A stretch of DNA of 64,000 nucleotides from CAZVEE01 sp964625525 (lineage in GTDB: Bacteria; Pseudomonadota; Alphaproteobacteria; JAJFIK01), in contig CAZVEE010000005.1 of assembly GCA_964625525.1 (NCBI GenBank), positions 10,998 to 74,997 on the forward strand. Reading direction: 5' to 3'. The position numbers were made by a program, and so were the translations under genes. The notes under the pieces were generated by a model that was not told where the DNA came from, ran no database searches, and saw only the letters and a program-made list of their open reading frames with translations. Below, piece by piece: positions 42,485 through 51,635 of this stretch. The first letter of the stretch is position 1. Each line of letters begins with the position of its first letter.

Positions 42485-44323
42485 ATGGACCATGTGGTTC
42501 TCACCATCGTGGCAATCGGGGTTCTGGGCATCGGGGCCCAGTGGCTCGCCTGGCGCACTCAGCTTCCCGCCATTGTGCTTTTGCTGGCCGCTGGCCTCCT
42601 TGCCGGACCCTTCACTGGCCTGATCGATCCCGAGGCGGTGTTCGGCGATCTGATGAAGCCGATGATCGCGGTGGCGGTGGCCATCATCTTGTTCGAGGGC
42701 GGACTGACCCTCAATTTCCGGGAAATCGCTGAAACGTCGCGCAGCGTCCGGCGCCTGGTCCTGTTTGGGGCGCCGCTCGCCTGGGGCCTGGGATTTGTGG
42801 CGGCCTATTATGTGGCCGGGCTGAGCGCGCCTTCCGCCGCCATTCTGTCCGGCATTATGGTCGTCACCGGTCCCACCGTAATTATGCCGCTGTTGCGCCA
42901 GGCGCGCCTGCCGCATCGCCCGGCCGCGCTGTTGCGCTGGGAAGCGATCCTGGTGGACCCCATCGGCGCGCTGTTCGCCGTCCTTGCCTTTGAAATCACC
43001 TTGGTGGTTTCTGCCGGTCATGGTTCGGGCGAGATGCTGTGGCGAGTGCCGCTCGCCTTGGCGCTCAGTGGCGCGCTCGGCTATCTGCTGGCCCGCGCCA
43101 TCGCGGCCCTCTTCATCAATGGTCTAATTCCGGATTATCTGAAATCCGCCGTGCTCCTGGTCGGCGTCTTGGTGGGGTTCGAGACCACCAATCTGCTGCT
43201 GGAGGAAGCCGGCCTGCTGACCGTGACGGTCATGGGCGTGGTGCTCGGCAACACCCGTATCGCCAGTCTCGACGAGATGCGCCGCTTCAAAGAAGTGATG
43301 ACAGTGCTGCTTGTGTCTGGCGTTTTCATCATCCTCACCGCGACGGTCAGCCTTGCGGATCTCCTGGCCGTGGGCTGGCGCGATGTGGCTTTCGTCGCAT
43401 TGCTCTTGTTTGTCGTGCGGCCGATCACGGTCCTGCTCAGCACCAGCGGGGGCGAGATGACCTTTCAGGAGCGTCTGTTGTGCGCTTGGATCGCGCCGCG
43501 CGGTGTGGTGGCCGTGGCAATTTCCGCCTTTTTCGGCGCAGCCCTTTTGGATGCAGGCTTTCCGGATGCCTCGCGCCTGGCGCCGCTCGCCTTTGTCGTG
43601 GTGCTGTCGACAGTGGTGTTGCATGGCCTTTCGATCGGCCCGCTTGCCCGCGCTCTCGGCCTTGCGAGCAGCGAGCCTCAGGGCCTTCTCATCGCCGGTG
43701 CCTCGCCCTGGACGATCGAGTTGGCGCGCACCGCCAGGGAGATCGGCCTGCCGGTCCTCGTCGCCGACCGCAACTGGAGTCGCCTGACACCGGCGCGGTT
43801 GGCGCACATCCCCGTCTACTATGGAGAAATCCTCGCCGAGGCGGCCGAGCACCATGTGGATATGGCCCGCTACGGCGCCCTCATCGCGGCGACGGACAAC
43901 GACGCTTACAACGCCTTGGTCTGTACGGATCTGGGCCCGGAGATTGGCCGGTCCAACACTTACCAGATCGGCCGCGCCGCCCGCCCCGACAACAAGGATG
44001 AGGCCGGGCAGGGCGCCTATGACCGGCGCGAGCTGTCCTTCCATCTGGGCGGGCGCACGCTCTTTCGGTCCGGCCTTGGTTATTGGGACATTCAGCGCCT
44101 TATGAACGAGGGCTGGACTTTCCACAAAACCACGCTGACGGAGGAATACGACTACGAGACCTTCCTGGAAGAGCGCGGCGACCAGGTCCACGTCCTGTTC
44201 GCCATGCGCGCCTCGGGTCGCCTGGCGTTCTCCACAACGGCCCAGCGCATCAAAGCCGTGCCGGGAGACACCATTGTGAGCTTTGGCTATCAGCCGGAGG
44301 CAAAACCATCTCAGGCCGGATAA
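42485..44323 (+). CDS. CPA1 cation:proton antiporter with C-terminal TrkA-N domain
   Basis: A 612-residue membrane protein. Residues 1-400 hold about 12 helices of the Na+/H+ exchanger fold (ILFEGGLTLNFREI, VTGPTVIMPLLRQ, WEAILVDPIGALFAVLAFE). Residues 400-600 form a Rossmann-like TrkA-N module (LLIAGASPWTIELAR, LIAATDNDAYNALVC), which typically binds nucleotide and gates transport. The domain combination is known for NhaP/KefB-like exchangers. A proline-threonine pair in the fourth helix region (VTGPT) is typical of CPA1. Ion specificity (Na+, K+) cannot be read. The gene converges on the kinase gene with 6 bp between stops. Confidence 0.9.
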   Translation: MDHVVLTIVAIGVLGIGAQWLAWRTQLPAIVLLLAAGLLAGPFTGLIDPEAVFGDLMKPMIAVAVAIILFEGGLTLNFREIAETSRSVRRLVLFGAPLAWGLGFVAAYYVAGLSAPSAAILSGIMVVTGPTVIMPLLRQARLPHRPAALLRWEAILVDPIGALFAVLAFEITLVVSAGHGSGEMLWRVPLALALSGALGYLLARAIAALFINGLIPDYLKSAVLLVGVLVGFETTNLLLEEAGLLTVTVMGVVLGNTRIASLDEMRRFKEVMTVLLVSGVFIILTATVSLADLLAVGWRDVAFVALLLFVVRPITVLLSTSGGEMTFQERLLCAWIAPRGVVAVAISAFFGAALLDAGFPDASRLAPLAFVVVLSTVVLHGLSIGPLARALGLASSEPQGLLIAGASPWTIELARTAREIGLPVLVADRNWSRLTPARLAHIPVYYGEILAEAAEHHVDMARYGALIAATDNDAYNALVCTDLGPEIGRSNTYQIGRAARPDNKDEAGQGAYDRRELSFHLGGRTLFRSGLGYWDIQRLMNEGWTFHKTTLTEEYDYETFLEERGDQVHVLFAMRASGRLAFSTTAQRIKAVPGDTIVSFGYQPEAKPSQAG

Positions 44324-44329
44324 TCGCCC

Positions 44330-46591
44330 TCACGCCGCTGCCTGTCCCCGGCGTGGCTTGTCGGCGGTGTCGCCATGGCCCTCATTCGCCGGGCGGCGGG
44401 GGAGCGACAGGGTCACGGTGGTGCCTTCGCCGGGCTCACTGTCAAGCGTAATGCGCCCGCCATTGAGTTCAGCCAGCGTGCGCGACATGGCAAGGCCGAG
44501 GCCCATGCCACCCTGGCCGCTTTCCTCCGAGCGGCGGGTGCGCGCGAAAGGCTTGCCGATGCGCTCCAGGTCTTCTGGTTCGATGCCGATGCCCGTGTCC
44601 GTCACCGTGATCGCCACCATGCGCAGATCCGCATGGGCCGCGAGCGTGACCGAGCCGCCCGCCGGTGTGAACTTGATGGCGTTGGACAACAGGTGCAGCA
44701 GAATGCGCTTGGCGGCCTGGGGATCGGCATAACAGCTGGGCACCTCGACGGCGGCGAGGCTGAGACGCAGGTCCTTTTCATCCGCCTGAGGACGGGCAAG
44801 GCGCAGCGTATCTTCCAGCAAGTCCTCCAGGTCGATGCGCGCGGGATCCATCTCCACCTTGCCTGAGCCCAGCCGCGACATGTCGAGCAGGTCCTGGATC
44901 AGCCCCAGCAGGTTCTTACCGCTGGTGTGGATATCCGTCACATATTCCTGATACTTCTCATTGCCGAGAGGGCCGAAAATCTCCTGCTGGATCATTTCCG
45001 AGAACCCCAGAATGGCGTTGAGCGGCGTGCGCAGCTCATGGCTGGCATTGGCCAGGAATTCGGCCATGGCGTGCTGGGCTGCATCCGCCCGGCGGCTCTC
45101 CCGATCGGCCTTTTGTGTGACCTCTTCAAGCACCGTGTTGAGTTGCGCCACTGCGTCATCCAGGGTGGCGATGTCCCGATCTCGGGCGGCGAGATCTTTG
45201 CGCAGCACCCGCACATCCTCCGCGCGGCTTAGCTCCCGCGTCACGTCGCGCAAAATGGTCAGTTCCCCCGCGCCGTCATCAAGCAGGATCGCCGCGCGCC
45301 GGTAGCAGGCCCCCTCCGCTTCGATCAGATCCGCCAGATCCCCCAGCGCCGAGCGGTGCAGTGTCGGGTCGAGCTTGCTCCAATCCAGATCCAGCCGCTC
45401 GGCGAACAGGTGGTTCGCCGCCACCAGATAGCCCTCGTCATCCCACAGCGCCAAGCCATCGGGCAGCCCTTCCAGCAGGAGGGCAAATCGGTCCGGAGCC
45501 GCCATGTCCGCCTCTTCTGGCGTGCCCTGCGCGTCGAGAACCGGACGCCGGGTCCACACGGCCGCGAAATGAAGCGGCGCGGGTGCCGCGTCCTCATCCG
45601 CTGGCAGAGCAATCACCGTCATGCACAACGGCACGCTCTCGTCTTCGGTGTCAAGGAGGGTGCAGTCCAGCTCCATTACACGCTCGCCCTGGCGCGCACG
45701 CGCTTCGATGCGCTCCAGCAGGTCCTGGTCGTCGATGTCGAAGAGGGCGCGGAATTCGGCCCGGGTCAGCCGCGCATCCCGGCCGGTGGGCAGCACCGCC
45801 TCGCCCCGCAGCGCCAGTAACGAGCGCGACACATCAATGCTGCGCGCTTGGCCTCGCCACTGCCCCACGGCGCAGCCGGCTTTCGTCAAAGCTTCCGCCA
45901 GCGGACGGTCCTGAGAGGCGCGCGGCGGCAGAAAATCCGGTTGGCCTCGCTCGGGCTCCGGAGCCCCGCCTCCGCGCGGGCGGAACAGCAAATAGGCGCC
46001 CAACGCCGGAATGGCGGCGAAAATCACGAACAGCGTCAGCAGCCCGGCCAGCCCGCCCAGCTGCGGCGCCGCCGTGTAGCCGACCGTCACTGTGACGGGC
46101 CGGTTCGGCACTGGAAAGGCTGAGGTGATCACCGTATGTGCGGGCAGGGCCTCCGCCCCCGTACCGGCCGACCACATCACTTGGCGGTTGGCGTTGGTGA
46201 CGGCGGCAAAGAGGCGCTCGCGGGCGGGCAGGGCGTCGGCGGTGGTCAGCCAAAGGCGCGCCAGGGCGGTGCGTTCCTCCGCTGCCAGGCCCGCTCCGGC
46301 ATCGGCCGCGGACAGTCGCAGCGCCATTTCCGCGCCGGTGCGGCGCAAGGCCAGGTCCAGCGCCGTTTCCGCCTGACGCTGATATTCCGTGGCGGCAATG
46401 GTCAGCACCAGGGCGAGAACGAGATAGGCAAGGGCTCCCAGCGCCCACAGATGCGGGTCGCGCCACCAAAGCGCGGAGTCGGGCGTTTGTGCCAGAGCGG
46501 GATCGGGCGCCGCATCAGTGAGATCCGCCGCTGCCTTAAAGGCTGCGCCGTCCACGTCCGTCCGCTCCTCAACCGCTTCCTTGAGCAGCAT
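44330..46591 (-). CDS. Large membrane-bound sensor histidine kinase (PleC/DivJ-like core)
   Basis: A 753-residue kinase. Two membrane helices (about residues 45-70 and 185-208) flank a periplasmic segment. Cytoplasmic PAS-like domains follow (PDGLALWDDEGYLVAANHLFAERL near residue 405), then a coiled-coil stretch, the H-box ANASHELRTPLNAILGFSEM, N box LLSNAIKFTP, G1 DTGIGI, and G2 GLGLAMSR. The H-box EMIQQEIFGPLG is typical of PleC/DivJ relatives in alphaproteobacteria. I chose the ATG at 46591 with AGGAAA upstream; a TTG at 46678 would extend it by 29 residues. No cognate regulator is adjacent. Confidence 0.88.
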   Translation of the reverse strand: MLLKEAVEERTDVDGAAFKAAADLTDAAPDPALAQTPDSALWWRDPHLWALGALAYLVLALVLTIAATEYQRQAETALDLALRRTGAEMALRLSAADAGAGLAAEERTALARLWLTTADALPARERLFAAVTNANRQVMWSAGTGAEALPAHTVITSAFPVPNRPVTVTVGYTAAPQLGGLAGLLTLFVIFAAIPALGAYLLFRPRGGGAPEPERGQPDFLPPRASQDRPLAEALTKAGCAVGQWRGQARSIDVSRSLLALRGEAVLPTGRDARLTRAEFRALFDIDDQDLLERIEARARQGERVMELDCTLLDTEDESVPLCMTVIALPADEDAAPAPLHFAAVWTRRPVLDAQGTPEEADMAAPDRFALLLEGLPDGLALWDDEGYLVAANHLFAERLDLDWSKLDPTLHRSALGDLADLIEAEGACYRRAAILLDDGAGELTILRDVTRELSRAEDVRVLRKDLAARDRDIATLDDAVAQLNTVLEEVTQKADRESRRADAAQHAMAEFLANASHELRTPLNAILGFSEMIQQEIFGPLGNEKYQEYVTDIHTSGKNLLGLIQDLLDMSRLGSGKVEMDPARIDLEDLLEDTLRLARPQADEKDLRLSLAAVEVPSCYADPQAAKRILLHLLSNAIKFTPAGGSVTLAAHADLRMVAITVTDTGIGIEPEDLERIGKPFARTRRSEESGQGGMGLGLAMSRTLAELNGGRITLDSEPGEGTTVTLSLPRRPANEGHGDTADKPRRGQAAA

Positions 46592-46819
46592 GCCGCTTTC
46601 CTGCCCCACCCGCGTTCCGTCCCCAGCATCGCCCGCCCCGGCGGTTTCTCCGGGGCGCAGCAAGGAGCGGTTAATCAATCGAGGGTATGAAGACTGTCAT
46701 GACCCGGAGACTGATTCGCTCCGAATCCGATTATCCGGAGCCGTCGGGTCTTGTCACGCAATAAACCGTTAACGCGGAGATTTTCCGCGTCCGGAGTCTG
46801 CTGTGACGGGGCGGGAAGA

Positions 46820-46850
46820 GCGCGACTGCCCCGCAATGAGACAGTCGCGC
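46820..46850. terminator. Hairpin after pepN
   Basis: GCGCGACTG (46820-46828) pairs with CAGTCGCGC (46842-46850) around a 13-nt loop, just beyond the pepN stop. It lacks a T tract, so it may be a weak terminator or an mRNA 3' end stabiliser. Confidence 0.5.
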
Positions 46851-46857
46851 CTTGGGA

Positions 46858-49491
46858 TCAGCCTTTCAGGGTACGGCTGACCACTTCATAGAGATTGTCC
46901 GAGATCGGCTTGGCGGCCGCGATACGCTCAAAGCTCTGGGCGATCAGCGCACGGCGTGTGGGCTCCAGCTTGCGCCACGTCTTCACCACACCGAACAGGC
47001 GTGCGGCGAACAAGGGGTTCAGCGCATCCACCGCCAGGATCTGATCGGCGAAGAAGGCGTAGCCCGCGCCGTCTGCCTCATGGAACCATTTTGGATTGCC
47101 CGCGACGAAGGCGCCGACCAGCGCCCGCACCCGGTTGGGATTGCGCAAGGTATAAGCGGAATGCTCACTCAGGGCGCGCACCCGCTCCACCGTATCCAGA
47201 CGGTCGGCCCGGGCCTGAAGGGCGAACCACTTGTCTATCACCAATGGATTGTCGGTCCACGTCTCATAGAAGCGATCCAGAATGGCTTCGCGCTCGGGGT
47301 GGTCCAGATCGGCGAGCACGCTCAGACCCGCCAACTGGTCGGTCATGTTGCCGGCTGATGTGGCAAGGCTCACCGCCTGTGCCGTAATCTGCGGATCCTC
47401 GAGGCTAGAGAGCAGGGAGAGGGCGGCATTGGCGAGCGCCCGTGCGCCGGCCTGGTCCGCGTCCGGGCTGAAGGGCTGGGCGCGGTCATGGGCGGCCAGG
47501 CGCGCGCTGAGACGCTCTTTCAGGCCCGCCGCCATGGCCTGGCGGAAGGTCTGGCGTGCGGCGCTGATCCGGCCCGGATCCACCTCATCCAGGGTTTGGG
47601 CCACTTCGTCCTCGCGCGGCGGCGTGATCAGGCGCGCGAGAAAGGCGGGCTTGAGATCATGGCTGTCGAGACAGGCGCCCACCGCGTGGATCAGTGCCTC
47701 CTGGGCCGGGCTTGGCGCCTCGCCCCGGGCCTGGGCCGCCAACTCGCCGAGCGCCAGCCCGTTCGCGGCGTCCCATTTGGTGAAGGGATCCTCGTCATGG
47801 GCGATCAGGTGCACCCGGTCATCGACGCTCAGATCCGTGTCCAGAACGACCGGCGCCGAGAAATGGCGCAGCAGCGACGGCACGGGCCGCTCCGGCACAT
47901 TGACAAAGGTGAAGCTTTGCTGGGCCTGTGTCAGCTCCAGCACCCGCTCGCTGGGCCGGTCCGCGTCGTTCTCGCCATCAAGCTGAAGCGCCAGCGCCCG
48001 CCCGCTTGTCCCCACCAACCCCATACGCACCGGAATTGGCACCGGCTCTTTGGTGGGCTGGTCCGGTGTCGCGGGAGTGGTCTGGGTCAGATGCAGGGTG
48101 AAGGTCTGGGCTTCGGGTGCATACACACCGCGCGCCGTCACCCGGGGCGTGCCCGCCTGGGCGTACCAGCGCAGGAATGGGGCCAGATCACGCTTGGAGG
48201 CTTTCTCGAAGCTGGTGACGAAATCCTCGACCGTGGCGGCGGTGTTGTCGTGATCGGCGAAGTAATGAGCCATGCCCGCCTCGAACGCCTCGCGCCCGAT
48301 CAGGGTGTCGATCATGTGCACCAGTTCCGCGCCTTTCTCATAGACGGTCGCGGTGTAGAAATTGTCGATCTTGATGTAATGATCCGGGCGCACCGGATGG
48401 GCAAGCCCGCCGGCATCTTCGGGAAACTGTACCGTGCGCAGACGGTTGGCATCGTCGATGCGCTTGACCGTTGCGTCGCGCATATCCGCCGTGAAGCGCT
48501 GATCGCGATAGACTGTCAGCCCTTCTTTCAGGCAGAGCTGGAACCAGTCGCGGCAGGTGATGCGGTTGCCGGTCCAGTTGTGGAAGTATTCGTGCGCCAC
48601 CACTGCTTCGATGCGCTCATAGTCCAGATCCGTCGCGGTCTCCGGGCTCGCCAACACCAGGGCGGCGTTGAAGATATTCAGGCCCTTGTTCTCCATGGCT
48701 CCGGCATTGAAATCGCCCACGGCCACGATGTTGAACACCTCCAGGTCATATTCCCGGTCGAACGCTGTCTCATCCCAGCTCATGGAACGCTTGAGCGAGT
48801 CCATGGCATAGGTGCACTGGGCCTCGTTGCCGTGCTCGGTATAAATCCGTAGCAAGACGGATTTGCCGGAACGGGTGGTGAAGTGATCTTCGATATGGCC
48901 CAGATCACCCGCGACCAGGGCAAACAGATAGGCAGGCTTGGGGTGGGGGTCGTGCCACTCGGAAAAGTGCCGTCCGCCCTCCAGATCACCGGCCGTGCCC
49001 GGATTGCCGTTCGATAGCAAGACGGGAAAGGCCGCTTTGTCTGCCTCCAGACGCACCGTATAGACCGACATCACATCGGGTCGGTCGGGAAAAAAGGTGA
49101 TGCGGCGGAAGCCCTCCGCCTCGCACTGCGTGCAGAATTTGCCCCCCGACATGTAAAGCCCCTCAAGCGCCGTATTGGCGTCCGGTGCGATCTCGACCTC
49201 TGTTTCCAGGGTGAAACGGTCGGGCACCTGCGCGAGGGTCAGGCTCGTGTCATCCAGCGTGTAGGCGTCCGCGGTCAGGTCCGTGCCGTCGATCGCCACA
49301 CGCTTTAAGGTCAGGTCATGGCCATCGCGCCGCAACGGCCCCGTGGCGCCCTCACGCCGGCGCAGCGCCAGGCGCGCGCTCACACGGGTTGCGGCGGCGT
49401 CCAGCACAAAGTGCAGATCCACCGTGTCGACGTGGAACGGGAAGGGGACATAGTTTTTGAGGTGAATGGTCTTGGGATCATCCGTTCGCAT
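46858..49491 (-). CDS. pepN: Aminopeptidase N
   Basis: An 877-residue M1 zinc aminopeptidase that removes N-terminal residues from cytoplasmic peptides. The exopeptidase motif GAMENKGLN is about residue 265; the zinc ligands are in VVAHEYFHNW (HExxH, about residue 300) with the third ligand Glu in LKEGLTVYRD. The N-terminal beta domain starts with YVPFPFHVDTVDLHF and the long C-terminal helical domain completes the E. coli PepN-like length (about 870). It is divergent from the MarR-type gene. No operon partner. Confidence 0.96.
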   Translation of the reverse strand: MRTDDPKTIHLKNYVPFPFHVDTVDLHFVLDAAATRVSARLALRRREGATGPLRRDGHDLTLKRVAIDGTDLTADAYTLDDTSLTLAQVPDRFTLETEVEIAPDANTALEGLYMSGGKFCTQCEAEGFRRITFFPDRPDVMSVYTVRLEADKAAFPVLLSNGNPGTAGDLEGGRHFSEWHDPHPKPAYLFALVAGDLGHIEDHFTTRSGKSVLLRIYTEHGNEAQCTYAMDSLKRSMSWDETAFDREYDLEVFNIVAVGDFNAGAMENKGLNIFNAALVLASPETATDLDYERIEAVVAHEYFHNWTGNRITCRDWFQLCLKEGLTVYRDQRFTADMRDATVKRIDDANRLRTVQFPEDAGGLAHPVRPDHYIKIDNFYTATVYEKGAELVHMIDTLIGREAFEAGMAHYFADHDNTAATVEDFVTSFEKASKRDLAPFLRWYAQAGTPRVTARGVYAPEAQTFTLHLTQTTPATPDQPTKEPVPIPVRMGLVGTSGRALALQLDGENDADRPSERVLELTQAQQSFTFVNVPERPVPSLLRHFSAPVVLDTDLSVDDRVHLIAHDEDPFTKWDAANGLALGELAAQARGEAPSPAQEALIHAVGACLDSHDLKPAFLARLITPPREDEVAQTLDEVDPGRISAARQTFRQAMAAGLKERLSARLAAHDRAQPFSPDADQAGARALANAALSLLSSLEDPQITAQAVSLATSAGNMTDQLAGLSVLADLDHPEREAILDRFYETWTDNPLVIDKWFALQARADRLDTVERVRALSEHSAYTLRNPNRVRALVGAFVAGNPKWFHEADGAGYAFFADQILAVDALNPLFAARLFGVVKTWRKLEPTRRALIAQSFERIAAAKPISDNLYEVVSRTLKG

Positions 49492-49700
49492 GGTCGTCTC
49501 CGGAAAGAACTGAAGGTGAGGCCGCGAGAGGGAAACAGCGCCCTGGCCGCCAGGTCAAGGAGAACCGCGCGGGCGATGCCTGCGAGGCCCGAGGCGCTGA
49601 TCGCTGTGCATGGGTGTTTGTTTATCTTAACGATCTCTTGTGAAACACTATGCGCAGACAAGCGCCTCCCGTGCAGGACGAGGGCGAGCAGGACGTGAGT

Positions 49701-50369
49701 ATGAGCGGACACCACGACAGCGAGCCGGGCTCTGGCCAACCCGGCGACGGCCAGACTCCGGGCCCTGATACCCCTATGGCGGATACCCCCACGGCGGACG
49801 GGACTACGATGGACGGGGCCACCGCGGACGGGGCCACCGCGGATTTGGCCGATGCAGATCTGGCCGAAGCAGAAGTGGAACGGCTCGTTGGTGCGCTGAT
49901 TGACGATGTGCACCGCGTCCTCACCCGCATTTTCGATCGCCGCATGGCGCGCCTGGAAATGACCCGCGCTCAGTGGCGCGTGCTCACCTTTCTCATCCGC
50001 CAGGACGGCATGACGCAAAGCGCGCTCGCGGAACTTCTGGAAATGGAGCGCGCGCCTCTCGGGCGTCTTGTGGACCGGTTGGAGGAGAGCGGCTGGGTGG
50101 AGCGGCGCGGCGATCCCGGCGACAAGCGGGCCAAGCGTGTCTACCGAACCGCCAAAATCGACCCTTTCCTTTCGACGCTTAAGGATGACGCCCATGACGT
50201 GTTGTCCATGGCGTTGGACGGGGTTCCGCGCGCCGCGCGGCTGACCCTGATCCACGAATTGTCACGGGTGAAGGCGAATTTACAGGCCGCCGAAGGTCGG
50301 GTGCTCAAGGCCGGTGACGCAGCGTTCCCCAAGGCTCCCGGCCCGGGCAAGCGCTATTCCGACCTTTGA
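49701..50369 (+). CDS. MarR-family regulator with repetitive N-terminus
   Basis: A 222-residue protein. Residues 60-200 form a MarR winged helix: ARLEMTRAQWRVLTFLIRQ, then MTQSALAELLEMERAPLGRLV (recognition helix), and the wing WVERRGDPGDKRAKRVY. The first 55 residues are acidic low-complexity with pentapeptide repeats of the type TADGA, unusual for MarR proteins, which are about 150 residues long. An earlier ATG at 49650 is possible. Its target may be the acyl-CoA dehydrogenase genes just downstream, where a palindrome lies at 50430-50444. MarR proteins usually repress and respond to small aromatic or acyl ligands. Confidence 0.85.
   Translation: MSGHHDSEPGSGQPGDGQTPGPDTPMADTPTADGTTMDGATADGATADLADADLAEAEVERLVGALIDDVHRVLTRIFDRRMARLEMTRAQWRVLTFLIRQDGMTQSALAELLEMERAPLGRLVDRLEESGWVERRGDPGDKRAKRVYRTAKIDPFLSTLKDDAHDVLSMALDGVPRAARLTLIHELSRVKANLQAAEGRVLKAGDAAFPKAPGPGKRYSDL
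49776..49880. repeat. 15-bp tandem repeats encoding acidic pentapeptides
   Basis: About six degenerate 15-bp units (the cleanest are around 49810-49840, unit ACCGCGGACGGGGCC) encode the TADGA-type repeats in the N-terminal tail of the MarR-like protein. Unit number changes would preserve the frame. Confidence 0.8.
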
Positions 50370-50374
50370 GCCTC

Positions 50375-50402
50375 GAAAAACCGCCATCCGTGCGGCTTTT
50401 CA
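50375..50402 (+). terminator. Possible terminator after the MarR gene
   Basis: A short hairpin with AAAACCGC on the left and GCGGCTTTT on the right, with one bulge, follows the MarR stop by a few bases. Confidence 0.5.
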
Positions 50403-50429
50403 CCGTCTGGCACCCTGATATCTTCTATC

Positions 50430-50444
50430 CTGAACTAAGCTCAG
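50430..50444. promoter_or_regulatory. Imperfect 15-bp palindrome between MarR and acyl-CoA dehydrogenase genes
   Basis: CTGAACTAAGCTCAG is symmetrical except for one mismatched pair. It overlaps a TATCCT -10-like element (50426-50431) and lies 35 bp before the dehydrogenase start. It could be the operator of the MarR protein encoded just upstream. Confidence 0.4.
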
Positions 50445-50478
50445 AACCCGCGGCTGCGGTCAGCGATAGGGAGGCCAG

Positions 50479-51606
50479 ATGAATTTCGATTTCTCCGAGG
50501 ACCAGAAGTTCCTCAAGGATCAGGCACGCAAGTTCCTGACCGAGAAATGCCCGCCATCGGTGGTGCGGGGTGTGTTGGAAAGCGATGCGCCTTATGACGA
50601 AGGCCTGTGGCGCGCCGTCGCCGAGATGGGCTGGACAGGCACGACAATTCCCGAAGCCTATGGCGGTCTTGGCCTAGGGCATTTGGAATTGTGCGTGATC
50701 GCGGAGGAACTGGGCCGCGTGGTGGCGCCGATCCCCTTCTCGTCTTCCGTGTACCTGGCCACCGAAGCCCTGGTCATGGCCGGCAGTGACGAGCAGAAGC
50801 AGGCTTGGCTGCCTCGTCTGGCCACGGGTGAGGTCATCGGCACCTTCGCCATGGCCGAGGGGCCGCAAGTGCCGACGCCGGCCTCCATGCAAGCGCATTT
50901 CGACGGATCTTCCGTCAGCGGGCTGAAAATGCCTGTCCCCGACGGCGCAGCGGCTGATGTCGCCGTGGTCGTGGCGAAGAACTCGTCCAGCCCGTCGGAG
51001 GACGCGGTGGATCTGGTCTTGGTGGACCTCAAAGGCAGCGGTATTGCCCGCGAGACGGTGAAGACGCTCGATCCCTCGCGCCCGCAAGCGCGCGTGACGT
51101 TGGACAAGGCCCCGGCGCAGCGCCTGGGCCGGGCCGGTGAAGGCTGGACCTTGGCACGCCGGGTGCTCGACCGGGCCGCTGTGCTCATGGCCTTTGAACA
51201 GGTCGGCGGCGCGGATGCTTGTCTCGATATGGCCAAGGCCTACGCGATCGAGCGTTATGCCTTCGGCCGTCAGATCGGCTCCTTCCAGGCGATCAAGCAC
51301 AAGCTCGCCGACATGTACATCAACAACGAACTGGCCCGCTCCAACGCCTATTTCGGGGCCTGGGCGTTGTCTACGGACGCGCCGGAACTGGCCTTGGCCG
51401 CTGCCGGGGCCCGCGTCGCCGCCACCGAGGCGCTGCATTATGCGTCCAAGGAGAATATCCAGACCCATGGCGGCATGGGCTTCACCTGGGAGGTGGATTG
51501 CCACCTCTATTATCGCCGGTCCAAGAACCTTGCGCTGGCGCTGGGCTCGTCGCGGCTCTGGAAAGAGCGGCTCGTTTCCCAGCTTGAGCGGCGCAACGTC
51601 GCCTGA
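50479..51606 (+). CDS. Acyl-CoA dehydrogenase family protein, subunit 1
   Basis: A 375-residue acyl-CoA dehydrogenase fold. N-terminal helices begin NFDFSEDQKFLKDQARKFL; WTGTTIPEAYGGLGLGHLE is the usual domain-1 signature; the FAD-binding region has RYAFGRQIGSFQAIKHKLAD and QTHGGMGFTWEVDCHLYYRR. At the place of the MCAD catalytic Glu loop there is no YEGT-like motif (it reads ALALGSSRLWK), so the catalytic base is elsewhere or this is a partner subunit. It is 29 nt from the next dehydrogenase, which suggests an alpha2beta2 enzyme. Oxidises an acyl-CoA using FAD and electron-transfer flavoprotein. GGGAGG precedes the ATG. Confidence 0.85.
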   Translation: MNFDFSEDQKFLKDQARKFLTEKCPPSVVRGVLESDAPYDEGLWRAVAEMGWTGTTIPEAYGGLGLGHLELCVIAEELGRVVAPIPFSSSVYLATEALVMAGSDEQKQAWLPRLATGEVIGTFAMAEGPQVPTPASMQAHFDGSSVSGLKMPVPDGAAADVAVVVAKNSSSPSEDAVDLVLVDLKGSGIARETVKTLDPSRPQARVTLDKAPAQRLGRAGEGWTLARRVLDRAAVLMAFEQVGGADACLDMAKAYAIERYAFGRQIGSFQAIKHKLADMYINNELARSNAYFGAWALSTDAPELALAAAGARVAATEALHYASKENIQTHGGMGFTWEVDCHLYYRRSKNLALALGSSRLWKERLVSQLERRNVA

Positions 51607-51635
51607 GGCACGCGGTTTAACAGGAGATCACCACC

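Noticed and set aside
46699..46750. Nested pairings (GACCCG/CGGGTC and GCTCCG/CGGAGC) that resemble part of a tRNA
   Set aside because: There is no acceptor stem, anticodon loop or T-loop consensus. Probably just leader structure upstream of the large kinase gene.
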